Assembly (NCBI RefSeq): GCF_900167275.1
Contig: NZ_FUWX01000007.1
Location: 105,234-169,233 of the forward strand
Length of the DNA: 64,000 bases
Source of the DNA: Cetobacterium ceti
GTDB lineage: Bacteria; Fusobacteriota; Fusobacteriia; Fusobacteriales; Fusobacteriaceae
Direction of reading: 5' to 3'
This document shows positions 9,128 through 18,012 of this stretch, in pieces. The translations under genes and the position numbers were made by a program. The notes beneath the pieces were generated by a model. It was not told the DNA's origin, did no database searches, and worked only from the letters and a program-made list of their open reading frames with translations. Each line of letters starts with the position of its first letter. The stretch's first letter is position 1.

Positions 9128-10461
9128 TACTTAAAAATGGTTTGGTTTTAATAGAAAATAGAATTGAACCCCTGGATATAGAGATTTTACAAGGTAAAAT
9201 TTCTAGAATAGGTAAAAATCTAATAGGCCCTGAGGAGATAGATATTTCTGGTAAATATGTTGCTCCTGGGGCCATTGACCCCCACACCCACTTCAATATT
9301 GATGTGGGTGTTCTTTCATGTGATGATTTTGAAAGTGGGTCAATTGCAGCTGCCTGTGGGGGAACAACTACAATTATAGATCATCCTGGGTTTGGACCTT
9401 CAGGATGTAGTTTAATGTATATGCCAGAAAAATATTTAAAATATGGAGAGAGATCCTATATAGACTATGGACTTCATGGGGTGGCTCAGGAATTTAATAT
9501 AAACACCTATGGAGAGTTAAGGGCTTTAAAAAGTATGGGTATAAATAGTTTTAAAGTGTATTTAACCTATACCTATAAACAGGATGATAAAAGTCTTTTG
9601 GAGTTTTTTGCCCTGGCTAAGGAACTTAATATGGTTGTGGCAGTTCACTGTGAAAATCATGAGGCCATAGAGCATTTAAGAAATAGGTTTAAAAGGGAAA
9701 ATAAACTATCTCCAATTTATCACAGTTATTCAAGACCTGGAGATGTGGAAGCTGAAGGAATATCAAGGGTTGTTCGTCTTGCAAAAGTGGTAGAATATGA
9801 TAAACTCTACTTAGTACATGTTTCATCTAAGGAGGCTTTAAGGGAAATAAGTATTCTTAGGAAAGATGGGTGTAAATTCTTTGTGGAAACCTGTACACAA
9901 TACTTATATTTAGACAATAGAAACTACCTTTTAGAGGATGGAGTAAAGTATATTCTAAGTCCACCACTTAGGGAAAGAGAGGATATAAAAATCCTTTGGG
10001 AAGGAATAAAAAAAGGTGAAATAGACACAATAGGAACTGATCACTGCTCCTTTTACCTAGAGGATAAAAATAGGGGAAAAGAGGATTTTACCCTATGTCC
10101 CAATGGGATTCCTGGGGTAGAGGAGAGAAACCTTATTCTTTTTTCAGAGGTTTTAAATGGAAAGCTTTCTGTGGAGAAGTATATTAACTTAGTAGCTTTA
10201 AATAGTGCAAAAATATTTAAAATGGATGGACAAAAGGGGTCAATAGAAGTTGGAAAGGATGGGGACCTTGTGGTTTTCACCCCAGAAAACTGGACCTTAA
10301 CCGATGATATGGTTCATTCAAAGTGTGGATATAGTGTGTTTAATGGAAAGAGATTAAGTTGTAGAGTGGACAAGACTATTTTAAGGGGTAAGATAATTGT
10401 GGATGAGGGGTGCTTTGTAGGCCAAAATCCAGAGGGTAGGTTCATCAAAGGGGAGAACTAA
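9124..10461 (+). CDS. Dihydropyrimidinase/hydantoinase-family cyclic amidohydrolase (HyuA-like)
   Basis: A 445-residue binuclear-zinc amidohydrolase. Metal ligands are H54 and H56 (DPHTHFN), the carboxylated lysine K144 (SFKVYLTYTY), histidines near 175-179 (VHCENHE), LVHVSS and a late aspartate in GTDHC. The PNGIPGVEER segment is typical of D-hydantoinases and dihydropyrimidinases. These enzymes open cyclic amide rings such as dihydrouracil, hydantoin and reduced purine-derived rings. hyuA is part of conserved uric-acid degradation clusters of gut bacteria, so a ring-opening step after purine reduction is likely; the exact substrate is inferred. It overlaps the permease gene by four bases, and the MoeA-like gene follows after a single base. 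Confidence 0.85.
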   Translation: MILKNGLVLIENRIEPLDIEILQGKISRIGKNLIGPEEIDISGKYVAPGAIDPHTHFNIDVGVLSCDDFESGSIAAACGGTTTIIDHPGFGPSGCSLMYMPEKYLKYGERSYIDYGLHGVAQEFNINTYGELRALKSMGINSFKVYLTYTYKQDDKSLLEFFALAKELNMVVAVHCENHEAIEHLRNRFKRENKLSPIYHSYSRPGDVEAEGISRVVRLAKVVEYDKLYLVHVSSKEALREISILRKDGCKFFVETCTQYLYLDNRNYLLEDGVKYILSPPLREREDIKILWEGIKKGEIDTIGTDHCSFYLEDKNRGKEDFTLCPNGIPGVEERNLILFSEVLNGKLSVEKYINLVALNSAKIFKMDGQKGSIEVGKDGDLVVFTPENWTLTDDMVHSKCGYSVFNGKRLSCRVDKTILRGKIIVDEGCFVGQNPEGRFIKGEN

Positions 10462-10462
10462 A

Positions 10463-11482
10463 ATGAAAACAATGAAAACAGTGGATGCATGTGGGCAGAT
10501 TTTAGCCCATGATATTACAAGAATAGTGCCTGGAGAGTTTAAGGGAGTGGCCTTTAAAAAAGGACACCTTATAAAGGAAGATGATATACCAGAACTTCTA
10601 AAGTTAGGAAAGGATCATATTTATATATATGAATTTGATGAGAGTAAGGTCCATGAAAATCAAGGGGCTAAAATTTTAGGAGAGATTGGTAAGGGAAAAA
10701 ATGTAAGGTTAAGTGAGGAAATTAAAGAGGGAAAAATTAATTTTTACAGTGAAATAGATGGTTATTTAAGAGTTAATAAAGAGGAGCTAAAAAAGCTAAA
10801 TATGCTAGGGGAGATATCCTTTGGAACTTTACCTGGGAATATAAGGGTTAAAAAGGGAGACCTTTTAGGAGGGGCAAGGGTTATACCTCTAGTGGTAGAT
10901 AAAAGTAAAATGGAAAAAGCCAAAGCCATAATAGAGAAGAAAATTATCTCTGTGGATGAGTTAAAAAAATATAGAGTTGGAATTGTAACAACTGGAAATG
11001 AAGTGTTTCATGGAAGGATAAAGGATAAGTTTGGCCCTGTTTTAAGGAAAAAATTAGAGGAGTATGGGTCAACTTTTATGGAGCAGATAATTGTAGATGA
11101 CAATAGGGAAAATATTAAAAGGGCTGCAAGGGAACTTTTGGAAAAGGGGGCAGAGATGCTACTTTTCACAGGGGGAATGTCTGTGGACCCAGATGATTTA
11201 ACTCCTAGTGCCATAGTTGAACTTGGTGGAGAGTTAATTACCTATGGAACTCCTGTTTTACCAGGGTCTATGTTTTTACTTTCATATTTGGGAGAGGTGC
11301 CTGTAATGGGACTCCCTGGATGTGTAATGTATACTAAAAGATCAATATTTGATTTAATCCTTCCTAGGGTTTTAGCTGGGGAGAAATTGACCTTTGAACA
11401 GATGGCTGAATTAGGTTATGGAGGCCTTTGTACAGATTGTGAGGTATGTCATTTTCCTAATTGTAACTTTGGGAAGAATTAA
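10463..11482 (+). CDS. MoeA-like molybdopterin-binding protein of Se-dependent Mo hydroxylase systems
   Basis: A 339-residue protein. After an N-terminal region of about 165 residues, a MoeA/MogA-like molybdopterin-binding fold is seen: VGIVTTGNEVFHGRIKD, then LLFTGGMSVDPDDLTPSAI, GTPVLPGSMFLL and VMGLPGCVMY. The C terminus is cysteine-rich (LCTDCEVCHFPNCNFGK), a trait I associate with the molybdopterin-binding protein found next to selenium-dependent molybdenum hydroxylases rather than with housekeeping MoeA. It probably handles molybdenum insertion or cofactor delivery to the xanthine dehydrogenase encoded upstream. The start at 10463 directly follows the hydantoinase stop; an ATG at 10472 is also in frame. 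It is the last gene of the purine run, closed by a strong hairpin. Confidence 0.75.
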   Translation: MKTMKTVDACGQILAHDITRIVPGEFKGVAFKKGHLIKEDDIPELLKLGKDHIYIYEFDESKVHENQGAKILGEIGKGKNVRLSEEIKEGKINFYSEIDGYLRVNKEELKKLNMLGEISFGTLPGNIRVKKGDLLGGARVIPLVVDKSKMEKAKAIIEKKIISVDELKKYRVGIVTTGNEVFHGRIKDKFGPVLRKKLEEYGSTFMEQIIVDDNRENIKRAARELLEKGAEMLLFTGGMSVDPDDLTPSAIVELGGELITYGTPVLPGSMFLLSYLGEVPVMGLPGCVMYTKRSIFDLILPRVLAGEKLTFEQMAELGYGGLCTDCEVCHFPNCNFGKN

Positions 11483-11513
11483 AAAAGGAGAGCGATTTTG
11501 CTCTCCTTTTTCT
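11482..11513. terminator. Bidirectional intrinsic terminator
   Basis: GGAGAGC (11487-11493) pairs with GCTCTCC (11500-11506), flanked by A6 on the left and T5 on the right, so it can stop transcription on both strands. It separates the purine run (+) from the convergent yfcC-like gene (-). Confidence 0.9.
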
Positions 11514-13065
11514 ATATAAGCCCAATATATTGAGATATTGAAAGGATAAATGCACCTACTACAATTAGAGGAATAAACATTTTAATCATAAATTTCAAGT
11601 ATCTATCATATGGAACATTGAATAGGGCTAAAGTTCCCATACTTGTTGCACTAGGGTATAGACCATTTAAGAAGTTAAGACCCATTGTAAAGGCAGAGAT
11701 AAGTAAAATCTGTCCTCCAGCAGCACCAATTTTAGATGTTGCAAATAGGGCCATGGCAACAGCACCTAAAATAGGCATTGTAATACCAGCAACTCCACTT
11801 GTAGATTGTAAGAAGAATCCAATTCCCATATATGCAAGGATTGTAGCCACTGCAAAGGCCCAAGCAGGAATACCTTGAAGGGCTCCTTGAATCCAGTAAA
11901 CAAAAGTTACAGAGATACCAAAAGTTTTGCTACCCATTAAAACAGAGATACCATTTGCAACTGCTAGTACAAGTACAACTCCTAAAAGGTCCTTGGCTCC
12001 ATTTGTAAACTCTCTTACGAAATCCTTCTCAGGAATTCTATTTACAAATCCAAGTAAAATAGAACCAAATAGGAATACAAAGGAGAACTCTCCAAAGTAC
12101 CAATCACCAAATGGAGTCATATGTTTTAAACCAGTTAAGTTTCCAATAAATGGAATACTTCCAATAAAGTTAATAGGAGCATTTATAATCCCTTGTAAAG
12201 TTTTTCCATCTCCTAATTTAATCTGATACCAAGGCATATATCCTAAGATTAAAGCTATGATAATACAGATGAAAATAACTAAAGACCAGAATCTTTTCTT
12301 AGTTAATTCAGGTAATTTTTTCTCATCGTGGGTCATAGTATTAATATCTGTTAAATCACTTAAAATAGATTTAGACTTGTCAGCCTTAACACCATTGGCA
12401 TATTTTATCATCATACCAGTTCCAATTAAGTATAAAACCACAAAAAGAACTATTCTTAAAAACATTCCACTCCCTAGGGATAAATCTGGGTTACCAATGG
12501 CACCTATTGCAGCCCCTGTGGAAAATGGGTTAACTATACTTGCCATATTACCAACTGTTGCTCCTACAAATAAAACTCCAAGTCCAGTCATAACATCATA
12601 ACCAGCTAGAACAAATAAAGGAACAATAACAATTGAAAAGGCAGGAATCTCTTCCCATAAACCAAATACAGTACCGAAAATGGCAAATACAAACATTAGT
12701 AAGGCGATTAAAGATGTACCAGTATGTTTTTTAAGTAAATGACCAATACCAGCATCTAGGGCACCTACATAGTTCATAATACCTAAAAATGAACCTGCAA
12801 GTAAAATAGCTATTCCAACTTCACTTGATTTGTTAAATCCAGTGATTGGAGCCATTATAATATCCCAAATACCAGCTGGGTTATAACCAGCCCCTTGTAA
12901 AACTTCCCCATTAGGTCCAAAGGAAGCATTGTAAATAACTTCCTTTACTCCGTGGTTACTTACAACCACTGAAGTTGGTACAAACCAAGTTAAAATTGCC
13001 GTGATTATTAAGAATATAAAGACTATACTATATGCACTTAGCATTTTAGATTTTTTTTTGCTCAT
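11512..13065 (-). CDS. YfcC-family membrane transporter (DcuC/arginine-antiporter-like)
   Basis: A 517-residue integral membrane protein with about 12 hydrophobic segments, of the YfcC/C4-dicarboxylate anaerobic carrier superfamily. It starts with a first TM (YSIVFIFLIITAILTWFVP) and contains GLWEEIPAF, FVGATVGNMASIVNPFSTGAAIG and LAYMGIGFFLQSTSGVAGITMPI, the two similar re-entrant/GxxxxS-rich regions of this superfamily. Members move carboxylates, amino acids or peptides; the substrate is not known. It starts 5 bases after the stop of a Sapep dipeptidase gene, so the pair is an operon. Import of a dipeptide or exchange of its amino acids is plausible, but this is inference from context. Confidence 0.8.
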   Translation of the reverse strand: MSKKKSKMLSAYSIVFIFLIITAILTWFVPTSVVVSNHGVKEVIYNASFGPNGEVLQGAGYNPAGIWDIIMAPITGFNKSSEVGIAILLAGSFLGIMNYVGALDAGIGHLLKKHTGTSLIALLMFVFAIFGTVFGLWEEIPAFSIVIVPLFVLAGYDVMTGLGVLFVGATVGNMASIVNPFSTGAAIGAIGNPDLSLGSGMFLRIVLFVVLYLIGTGMMIKYANGVKADKSKSILSDLTDINTMTHDEKKLPELTKKRFWSLVIFICIIIALILGYMPWYQIKLGDGKTLQGIINAPINFIGSIPFIGNLTGLKHMTPFGDWYFGEFSFVFLFGSILLGFVNRIPEKDFVREFTNGAKDLLGVVLVLAVANGISVLMGSKTFGISVTFVYWIQGALQGIPAWAFAVATILAYMGIGFFLQSTSGVAGITMPILGAVAMALFATSKIGAAGGQILLISAFTMGLNFLNGLYPSATSMGTLALFNVPYDRYLKFMIKMFIPLIVVGAFILSISQYIGLI

Positions 13066-13070
13066 GATTT

Positions 13071-14399
13071 CTAGTTCTCCTCGTTGAATTTAATAAATGC
13101 ATCCATATAAATTTCCATAGCTGTTGCAATATCATCAAGGAAAATGAATTCATTAGGTTGATGCTCAGTTTTTGGTTTTCCAGGTAAAATAGCACCAAAG
13201 GCAACACAGTTATCTATGGCTCTAGCATATGTTGCTCCACCACTTGCCACAGGTTGAGATTCTTTATCTCCAGTAACTTCACTATAGGCAGACATTAAAG
13301 TCTTAACTAAAGGTGAATCAAGTGGAGTGTAAATAGGTCTTAGATAATCATATTGTTCATAGGTAAATCCATATTTTTCAATGGCATTTTTTAGTTTTTC
13401 CACAATATCCTCAGTTTTATATGTAACAGGAATTCTCATATCTATTCCTAGAATCTCCTCTTCTGGGGTAAACTCAATTTTACCAATGTTAAATTTAAGT
13501 TCTCCAGAGTGTTCATCTTTAATATCTCCAAAAATAGGTTGGGCAAAATCATGACCAACTATATTTTCCACTATAAATTGTCCTGAAGTTGTGTGAACTC
13601 CTGATTTTTCAAGGGCTTCCATATATCTGTTAATGGCATTAATACCAGTTTCAGCAACTTGAGCATGGACACTTTTACCAATAACTTCTACATTTTCTCC
13701 AACTTCTACAAAATCATAGTTTAATTCTTTTAAGGTATTGATTAAACTTTCAGATTTTTTTCCTACCATTTTAGAAGGAACTGAGTTAAAGGCATCTCCA
13801 CCTTTGAAAACTAAACCTGAAGTATTTTTTACTCTTAATTTACATTGTAAAAGACCTTTTTCAGCATAGATTAATGGGAATTTTGAATCTGGTGAGAATC
13901 CCATTGATGGAATCTCTTCCTTTTCAATGTACTTAGGAATACATCTCCATAGATTTTCCTCATCAGTTCCAAATATAAATCTAATTCTATAATTTAATTG
14001 GAAATTATCATCTAAAAGATTTTTAATTCCATAGATGGCAGCAAGCATAGGCCCCTTATCATCTTGAGTTCCTCTTCCATAAAGTTTTCCATCTATGATT
14101 TTTGGTTCAAAGGGAGGATTGTCCCATTTTTCCAAATCTCCAGGAGGAACAACATCTAGGTGTCCTAAAACTCCAAGTAACTTTTCTCCCTGTCCAACCT
14201 CACCATAGCCATAGTAACCAGCTGGGTCAATGTAAGTTTTAAAACCTAGCTCCTTACATATTTCTATCATTTCTTCTAGAGACTTTTGAATAGGTTCTCC
14301 AAAGGGATAACCACTATTATCCTCTTGTAAATAACTAGGGATTCTGATTAAACGTTCTAAATCCCTCACAAAGTTGTCAAAATTCTTTTCAATGTTCAT
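13071..14399 (-). CDS. Sapep-family Mn/Zn-dependent dipeptidase (M20, PepV-like)
   Basis: A 442-residue M20 metallopeptidase. Metal and catalytic residues are visible: H80 and D82 in VLGHLDVVP, D113 in GRGTQDDKGP and E147-E148 in GTDEEN. The motif WDNPPFEPKIIDGKLYGRG and the long lid domain are typical of the Sapep/PepV branch, cytosolic enzymes cutting dipeptides with various N-terminal residues. It is the first gene of a two-gene unit with the YfcC-type transporter. It also resembles the YgeY-type M20 hydrolases of purine clusters in general fold only. The GTDEENLWR segment and overall length favour Sapep. The promoter region is shared with the divergent glucosaminidase gene (14400-14557). 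Confidence 0.85.
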   Translation of the reverse strand: MNIEKNFDNFVRDLERLIRIPSYLQEDNSGYPFGEPIQKSLEEMIEICKELGFKTYIDPAGYYGYGEVGQGEKLLGVLGHLDVVPPGDLEKWDNPPFEPKIIDGKLYGRGTQDDKGPMLAAIYGIKNLLDDNFQLNYRIRFIFGTDEENLWRCIPKYIEKEEIPSMGFSPDSKFPLIYAEKGLLQCKLRVKNTSGLVFKGGDAFNSVPSKMVGKKSESLINTLKELNYDFVEVGENVEVIGKSVHAQVAETGINAINRYMEALEKSGVHTTSGQFIVENIVGHDFAQPIFGDIKDEHSGELKFNIGKIEFTPEEEILGIDMRIPVTYKTEDIVEKLKNAIEKYGFTYEQYDYLRPIYTPLDSPLVKTLMSAYSEVTGDKESQPVASGGATYARAIDNCVAFGAILPGKPKTEHQPNEFIFLDDIATAMEIYMDAFIKFNEEN

Positions 14400-14517
14400 T
14401 TTTAATAAACTCCCTTCACTTATATTAAGAAATTAACATGTTTATTACTTATTTATATCATATTAATCTGAAATTGGTCAATAAATCACTAAAAATATTC
14501 CAAAAGTAGGTAAAATA

Positions 14518-14526
14518 TGGTATAAT
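14518..14526 (+). promoter_or_regulatory. Extended -10 promoter for the Bax-like gene
   Basis: TGGTATAAT matches the TGnTATAAT extended -10 exactly, 32 bases before the start at 14558. A -35 is poor (TTCCAA at 14498). The 158-base divergent gap also holds the upstream region of the dipeptidase gene, for which I see no clear promoter. Confidence 0.6.
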
Positions 14527-14557
14527 CTTCCAATATGCCCATACAAAAGGAGAGAAA

Positions 14558-15493
14558 ATGAGAAGATTTTTTGTTAAATTCTATGGAATAATTATTTTAA
14601 TCAATTTAATATTCATATTCTTCACAAAGGAAGAATTTCCTCGTGAAAGTGCAAAAATAGAGAAAAAAGTGGAGAAGGTAGAAAAGAAAGTAGAAGAAAA
14701 AGTTGAGGAGAAAGTAGAAAAGATACCTCAAGAGATTAAAAAAGAAGAAGTAAAAATAGAAGAGGTAAAAATAGAAAAACCAAAATATAAACTTAAAAAG
14801 GTTACCTATAGGACCATTAAAATTCACAATTTAAAGGAACTAAATGAAAAAAGAGAGGGTAACTATGTTTACTCAGATGATGGTATAGACCTTAGAAAGT
14901 TAAGTGGAGTAAAAAGGAAAAATGCCTTTATAAAGCTTTTGTTACCTGGAATTAAAGTGGTTCAAAAGGAGATTATCTGTGAAAGGGAAAATATAGAGTA
15001 TTTAAGGGAAGTTAAAAATTATACTCCAGAGGAGAAGAAATACTTAGTTAATATTTTCAGTAAATATAGAGTGAAGTATGGGGATTTTAAAAGTTTAAAA
15101 AGCAGATTAATAGTTTATCCAACCTCTTTAATACTTACCCAAGGAGCAATAGAAAGTGCTTGGGGAACTTCAAGATTCTTTAGAGAGGGAAATAATATAT
15201 TTGGAATTTGGTCAAGTAATAAAAATGAACCTAGAATAAAGGCGGGGCAATCTCGTGGGAAGTTTACAGCTTATTTAAGAGCCTATCCTAACTTAAAGGA
15301 TTGTATAGGGGATTTAGTTTTAACCCTTTCTAGATTAAATGTTTATGAACCTTTAAGAAGAGCTGTAAATAGAGGGGATTCTCCTAGTGAAATTGCTAGA
15401 TATTTAAATAAATATTCTGAGCAGGGAGAGGTCTATGTGAAAAAAGTTCAAGGGGTATTAAATTACAATAAATTTCAACAGTATGATAAATAG
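14558..15493 (+). CDS. Bax-like glucosaminidase-domain peptidoglycan hydrolase
   Basis: A 311-residue protein. Residues 5-22 form an N-terminal membrane anchor or signal sequence. Residues 30-80 are an extremely Lys/Glu/Val-rich linker (repeats of VEKKVEE), probably an extended or coiled spacer. The C-terminal domain from about 155 is a glucosaminidase/Bax domain: PTSLILTQGAIESAWGTSRF carries the probable catalytic E199, followed by GNNIFGIWS and RAYPNLKDCIGDLVLTL. Such enzymes cut glycan bonds of peptidoglycan, so a periplasmic cell-wall remodelling role is likely. The spacer could let the domain reach the wall from the inner membrane. It has its own extended -10 promoter and an AAAGGAGAG Shine-Dalgarno. 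Confidence 0.82.
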   Translation: MRRFFVKFYGIIILINLIFIFFTKEEFPRESAKIEKKVEKVEKKVEEKVEEKVEKIPQEIKKEEVKIEEVKIEKPKYKLKKVTYRTIKIHNLKELNEKREGNYVYSDDGIDLRKLSGVKRKNAFIKLLLPGIKVVQKEIICERENIEYLREVKNYTPEEKKYLVNIFSKYRVKYGDFKSLKSRLIVYPTSLILTQGAIESAWGTSRFFREGNNIFGIWSSNKNEPRIKAGQSRGKFTAYLRAYPNLKDCIGDLVLTLSRLNVYEPLRRAVNRGDSPSEIARYLNKYSEQGEVYVKKVQGVLNYNKFQQYDK

Positions 15494-15496
15494 AAA

Positions 15497-15519
15497 AAGG
15501 GAACTAGAAATCTAGTCCC
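15497..15519 (-). terminator. Intrinsic terminator of the M14 carboxypeptidase gene
   Basis: On the minus strand GGGGACTAGA-TT-TCTAGTTCCC forms a stem with one bulge and is followed by TTTTTC. It overlaps the stop of the minus-strand gene. On the plus strand there is no T-tract, so it is mainly directional. Confidence 0.7.
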
Positions 15520-16981
15520 CTGTGTATCTATAAATTCGTTTGTATGAAGTGGCCTTTAAATCAGGAAGACTTTCAGGACTTTCAGGATCTAAAAGAGCAG
15601 AAATAAAAATATTGTTATAGGGAACTACAAAGGTTCCCTTTTTTATTTTAATATTTTCCTTTACTAAAATATAACGTTCACCTAAGGGTTGAAATTTTTC
15701 CACAGTTAAAACTATATCCTTTTGAACAATTTGAGTTTTTATATTGTGTTCTTTTAAAATATTTATAATATGGGTTTCTCTAGAATCTATTATATAAGCC
15801 TTAGGATTTTTTCTAGTGGTTATAATTTTAGGGTTATGAAGGGAGTATTTAATAACAGGAACCTTTAAAAGAGTATTAGATTCTACTCCTATTAATGGAA
15901 TAGTATCTTCTAAACCTTTAAAATTCCAAGAGGCATAGTAGGTAGACCCAGGATTAAAGGAGTTATTTTTTATTAATCTCATAATGTAATTGTCATCTTC
16001 ATAAAATTTCTTAAAGAAAATCTCTAGGGACTGTACTCCACTTTCCAAACGTCTTTCAATATTTTCCATTCCAATATTTTTACCACGAAGTTCAATTAAA
16101 AATGAAAGGGTATTATTTAAACCATAGGCATTTCTAGCTATTCCAGGAACTCCAGCAGCAGTATAAAGCCTTAGATAATCCCCTTTATATTGAGGTTTTT
16201 TAAAGGGATTGTAATAGTAATAGGAGGAGTACCCTTGTTTTTTCAATTGTTTTTGTAAAGGTCTTAAAACTTCATTAAAGCCATAGTTTCCTAAATTTTG
16301 TGGGTAGTTGGGATTAGTAGGAATTAAATAGAGTAAATCATAGTAGGGGACAGTTGCTTCATTTATAATTTTTGAGTAGGAGTGGCCATCGGCAACATAT
16401 TCATGGATATCTATAAATACCTGTGGAGAATAGAGATTAAAAACTCTTTTTACATAAAAAGCTTCATTTGTTTCTAAAAGAGTATGATCTCTATTAATAT
16501 CAATTTTATCATCATTTGTTCTGGTAAAATCTTGGGCTCCATCGGGGTTTACTCTAGGAATAACTATAAAATTTAGTTTATCTAAAAGATAGGTTAAATC
16601 CCCTATGGCCAAACGATTTATAGTACCCATTAAAACATCAGAACCCATGGGTTCATCCCCATGTTGCTGGGCAACTAACATAATAGTTAGTTTATCCTTG
16701 GAGAAATTTTTATTTTTACTTATGAGAAAAAGGGGTAAATAATTTCCTTTGGGAGTAGGACCTAAAAGGTCCACACTTGTATGGGAACTTTTTTTATGAA
16801 CCTTTCCCAAATAATCTAACATCTCCCTTTGGGTTGTAAAATGATCATTATATATTGAGGGAGTTACAACAGTTAGGTTTGGTTTGGGGAAAAATGATTT
16901 TATATTGTCAGGTTCCTTATATGGATATATATATGTAAATAAGATAATAAATAGACTTGAAAATCTTATAAAAAATTTCAT
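15512..16981 (-). CDS. Secreted M14 zinc carboxypeptidase
   Basis: A 489-residue protein with an N-terminal signal sequence (about residues 1-20). The M14 zinc site is complete: H107 and E110 in QQHGDEP, and H193 in DIHEY. NPDG and DINRDH give the substrate-binding Asn/Arg residues, and the catalytic glutamate is E297 in FLIELRG. Roughly 170 residues follow the catalytic domain and look like beta-rich accessory sequence. Exported M14 enzymes trim C-terminal amino acids from peptides or cell-wall peptides; which of these applies here is open. It is monocistronic, convergent with the glucosaminidase gene, which fits a periplasmic envelope-processing role. Confidence 0.85.
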   Translation of the reverse strand: MKFFIRFSSLFIILFTYIYPYKEPDNIKSFFPKPNLTVVTPSIYNDHFTTQREMLDYLGKVHKKSSHTSVDLLGPTPKGNYLPLFLISKNKNFSKDKLTIMLVAQQHGDEPMGSDVLMGTINRLAIGDLTYLLDKLNFIVIPRVNPDGAQDFTRTNDDKIDINRDHTLLETNEAFYVKRVFNLYSPQVFIDIHEYVADGHSYSKIINEATVPYYDLLYLIPTNPNYPQNLGNYGFNEVLRPLQKQLKKQGYSSYYYYNPFKKPQYKGDYLRLYTAAGVPGIARNAYGLNNTLSFLIELRGKNIGMENIERRLESGVQSLEIFFKKFYEDDNYIMRLIKNNSFNPGSTYYASWNFKGLEDTIPLIGVESNTLLKVPVIKYSLHNPKIITTRKNPKAYIIDSRETHIINILKEHNIKTQIVQKDIVLTVEKFQPLGERYILVKENIKIKKGTFVVPYNNIFISALLDPESPESLPDLKATSYKRIYRYTGD

Positions 16982-17081
16982 AAAAATTCACCTCCATAAT
17001 TTAAAAAGATATTCGAAAAAAAAGAGTAAAATCTTTTTAAAACCTTTGAAAATATTAAAGAAAGTGGTAAAAATCACAAAG

Positions 17082-17110
17082 TTGATTTTTTGTATTTCAT
17101 AGGTTAATAT
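17082..17110 (+). promoter_or_regulatory. Possible promoter before the secreted-protein pair
   Basis: TTGATT (17082-17087), a 17-base spacer and TAATAT (17105-17110). Each box matches 4 of 6 consensus positions. It lies 55 bases before the ATG at 17166. The rest of the 184-base gap is A/T-rich with nothing else recognisable. Confidence 0.35.
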
Positions 17111-17165
17111 TAAGGATTATAAAAGTTTAAAAATGGGCAAAATTAAAAAATGGAGGACAGTGAAA

Positions 17166-17999
17166 ATGAAAAAGATTATATTGGGGTTGATAGCTCTTGG
17201 TAATGTGGGGTTTGCATCGAGTACATCAAGTTTAGCTAATGTAACAGCTGAAAACACAGCTTCCTTTGTAAGAGAGAGAGAATCGACTAGAGGAAAAAAA
17301 ATAATATATGTGGCTGATGAGTTTCATAAAATGGCTACAGTTCCTAGTTTTACCTTTGGAGCACCTTCTGGATTAGTATCTTCTTGGGGAGTTGCCTTTG
17401 CAGGACTTTCAGGAAGAGCAAATTCTGAAGTTAAAGATGGAGCTTTTGCAATGGGTATGGGATTTGGAGATAGTGATAAAATAGGAGGATCTGCATCTTT
17501 AGGAATAGGAAGTATAGACCCTAGAGATGGAGGGGCTTTCAATAGGGGAAGTCTGAATTTAACTGTAGGTCATCATTTTAAAGAGATGGGAGCAGGGTTA
17601 TCTTTAGGGGTTAATAATATAGATCTTTGGCATAAGGACGATTTAGATGGAGATAAACAGGACCCGAGTTTTTTCACATCTTTTACAAAATTAATTCCTA
17701 ATGAAGTGGCACCAGTTGCTATTACAGGAGGATTGGGAAATAACGGTTATGTGGATATAACAACAGATTCAGATAGAAAAAATAAAATAGGTGTTTTTGG
17801 AGCTGTGGCTGTATATGTACTTCCTCAAGTGAGTTTAGTTTTAGACTATACAACAGGAATAACAACTTTTGGAACAAGTTTGGTTCCTTTCCCAGATTAC
17901 CCAGTGACATTAAACTTAGGAGCTGGAAATTTATTTAAACAAGGTGCAGAAGAGAAAGTATCCTTTGTGGGATCCTTAGCAGCAGCCTATGTATTTTAA
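17166..17999 (+). CDS. Exported protein of unknown function, probable outer-membrane barrel
   Basis: I do not recognise this family. The 277-residue product has a signal peptide (MKKIILGLIALGNVGFASS), then glycine-rich alternating strands (GAFAMGMGFGDSDKIGGSASLGIGSI, GSLNLTVGHHFKEMGAGLSLGV) and ends in LAAAYVF. The terminal aromatic residue and alternating pattern suggest a small outer-membrane beta-barrel. An upstream in-frame ATG at 17133 lies before the GGAGGACAG Shine-Dalgarno; the ATG at 17166 is followed directly by the signal peptide and is chosen. The next gene, another small exported protein, starts 13 bases after the stop, so the two are probably made together. Confidence 0.65.
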   Translation: MKKIILGLIALGNVGFASSTSSLANVTAENTASFVRERESTRGKKIIYVADEFHKMATVPSFTFGAPSGLVSSWGVAFAGLSGRANSEVKDGAFAMGMGFGDSDKIGGSASLGIGSIDPRDGGAFNRGSLNLTVGHHFKEMGAGLSLGVNNIDLWHKDDLDGDKQDPSFFTSFTKLIPNEVAPVAITGGLGNNGYVDITTDSDRKNKIGVFGAVAVYVLPQVSLVLDYTTGITTFGTSLVPFPDYPVTLNLGAGNLFKQGAEEKVSFVGSLAAAYVF

Positions 18000-18012
18000 T
18001 TGAGGAGGAAAA

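Noticed and set aside
13071..14399. Assignment as the YgeY hydrolase of the purine pathway
   Set aside because: The GTDEENLWR motif, length and pairing with a YfcC transporter match the Sapep/PepV dipeptidases better, and it lies on the opposite strand beyond the operon terminator.
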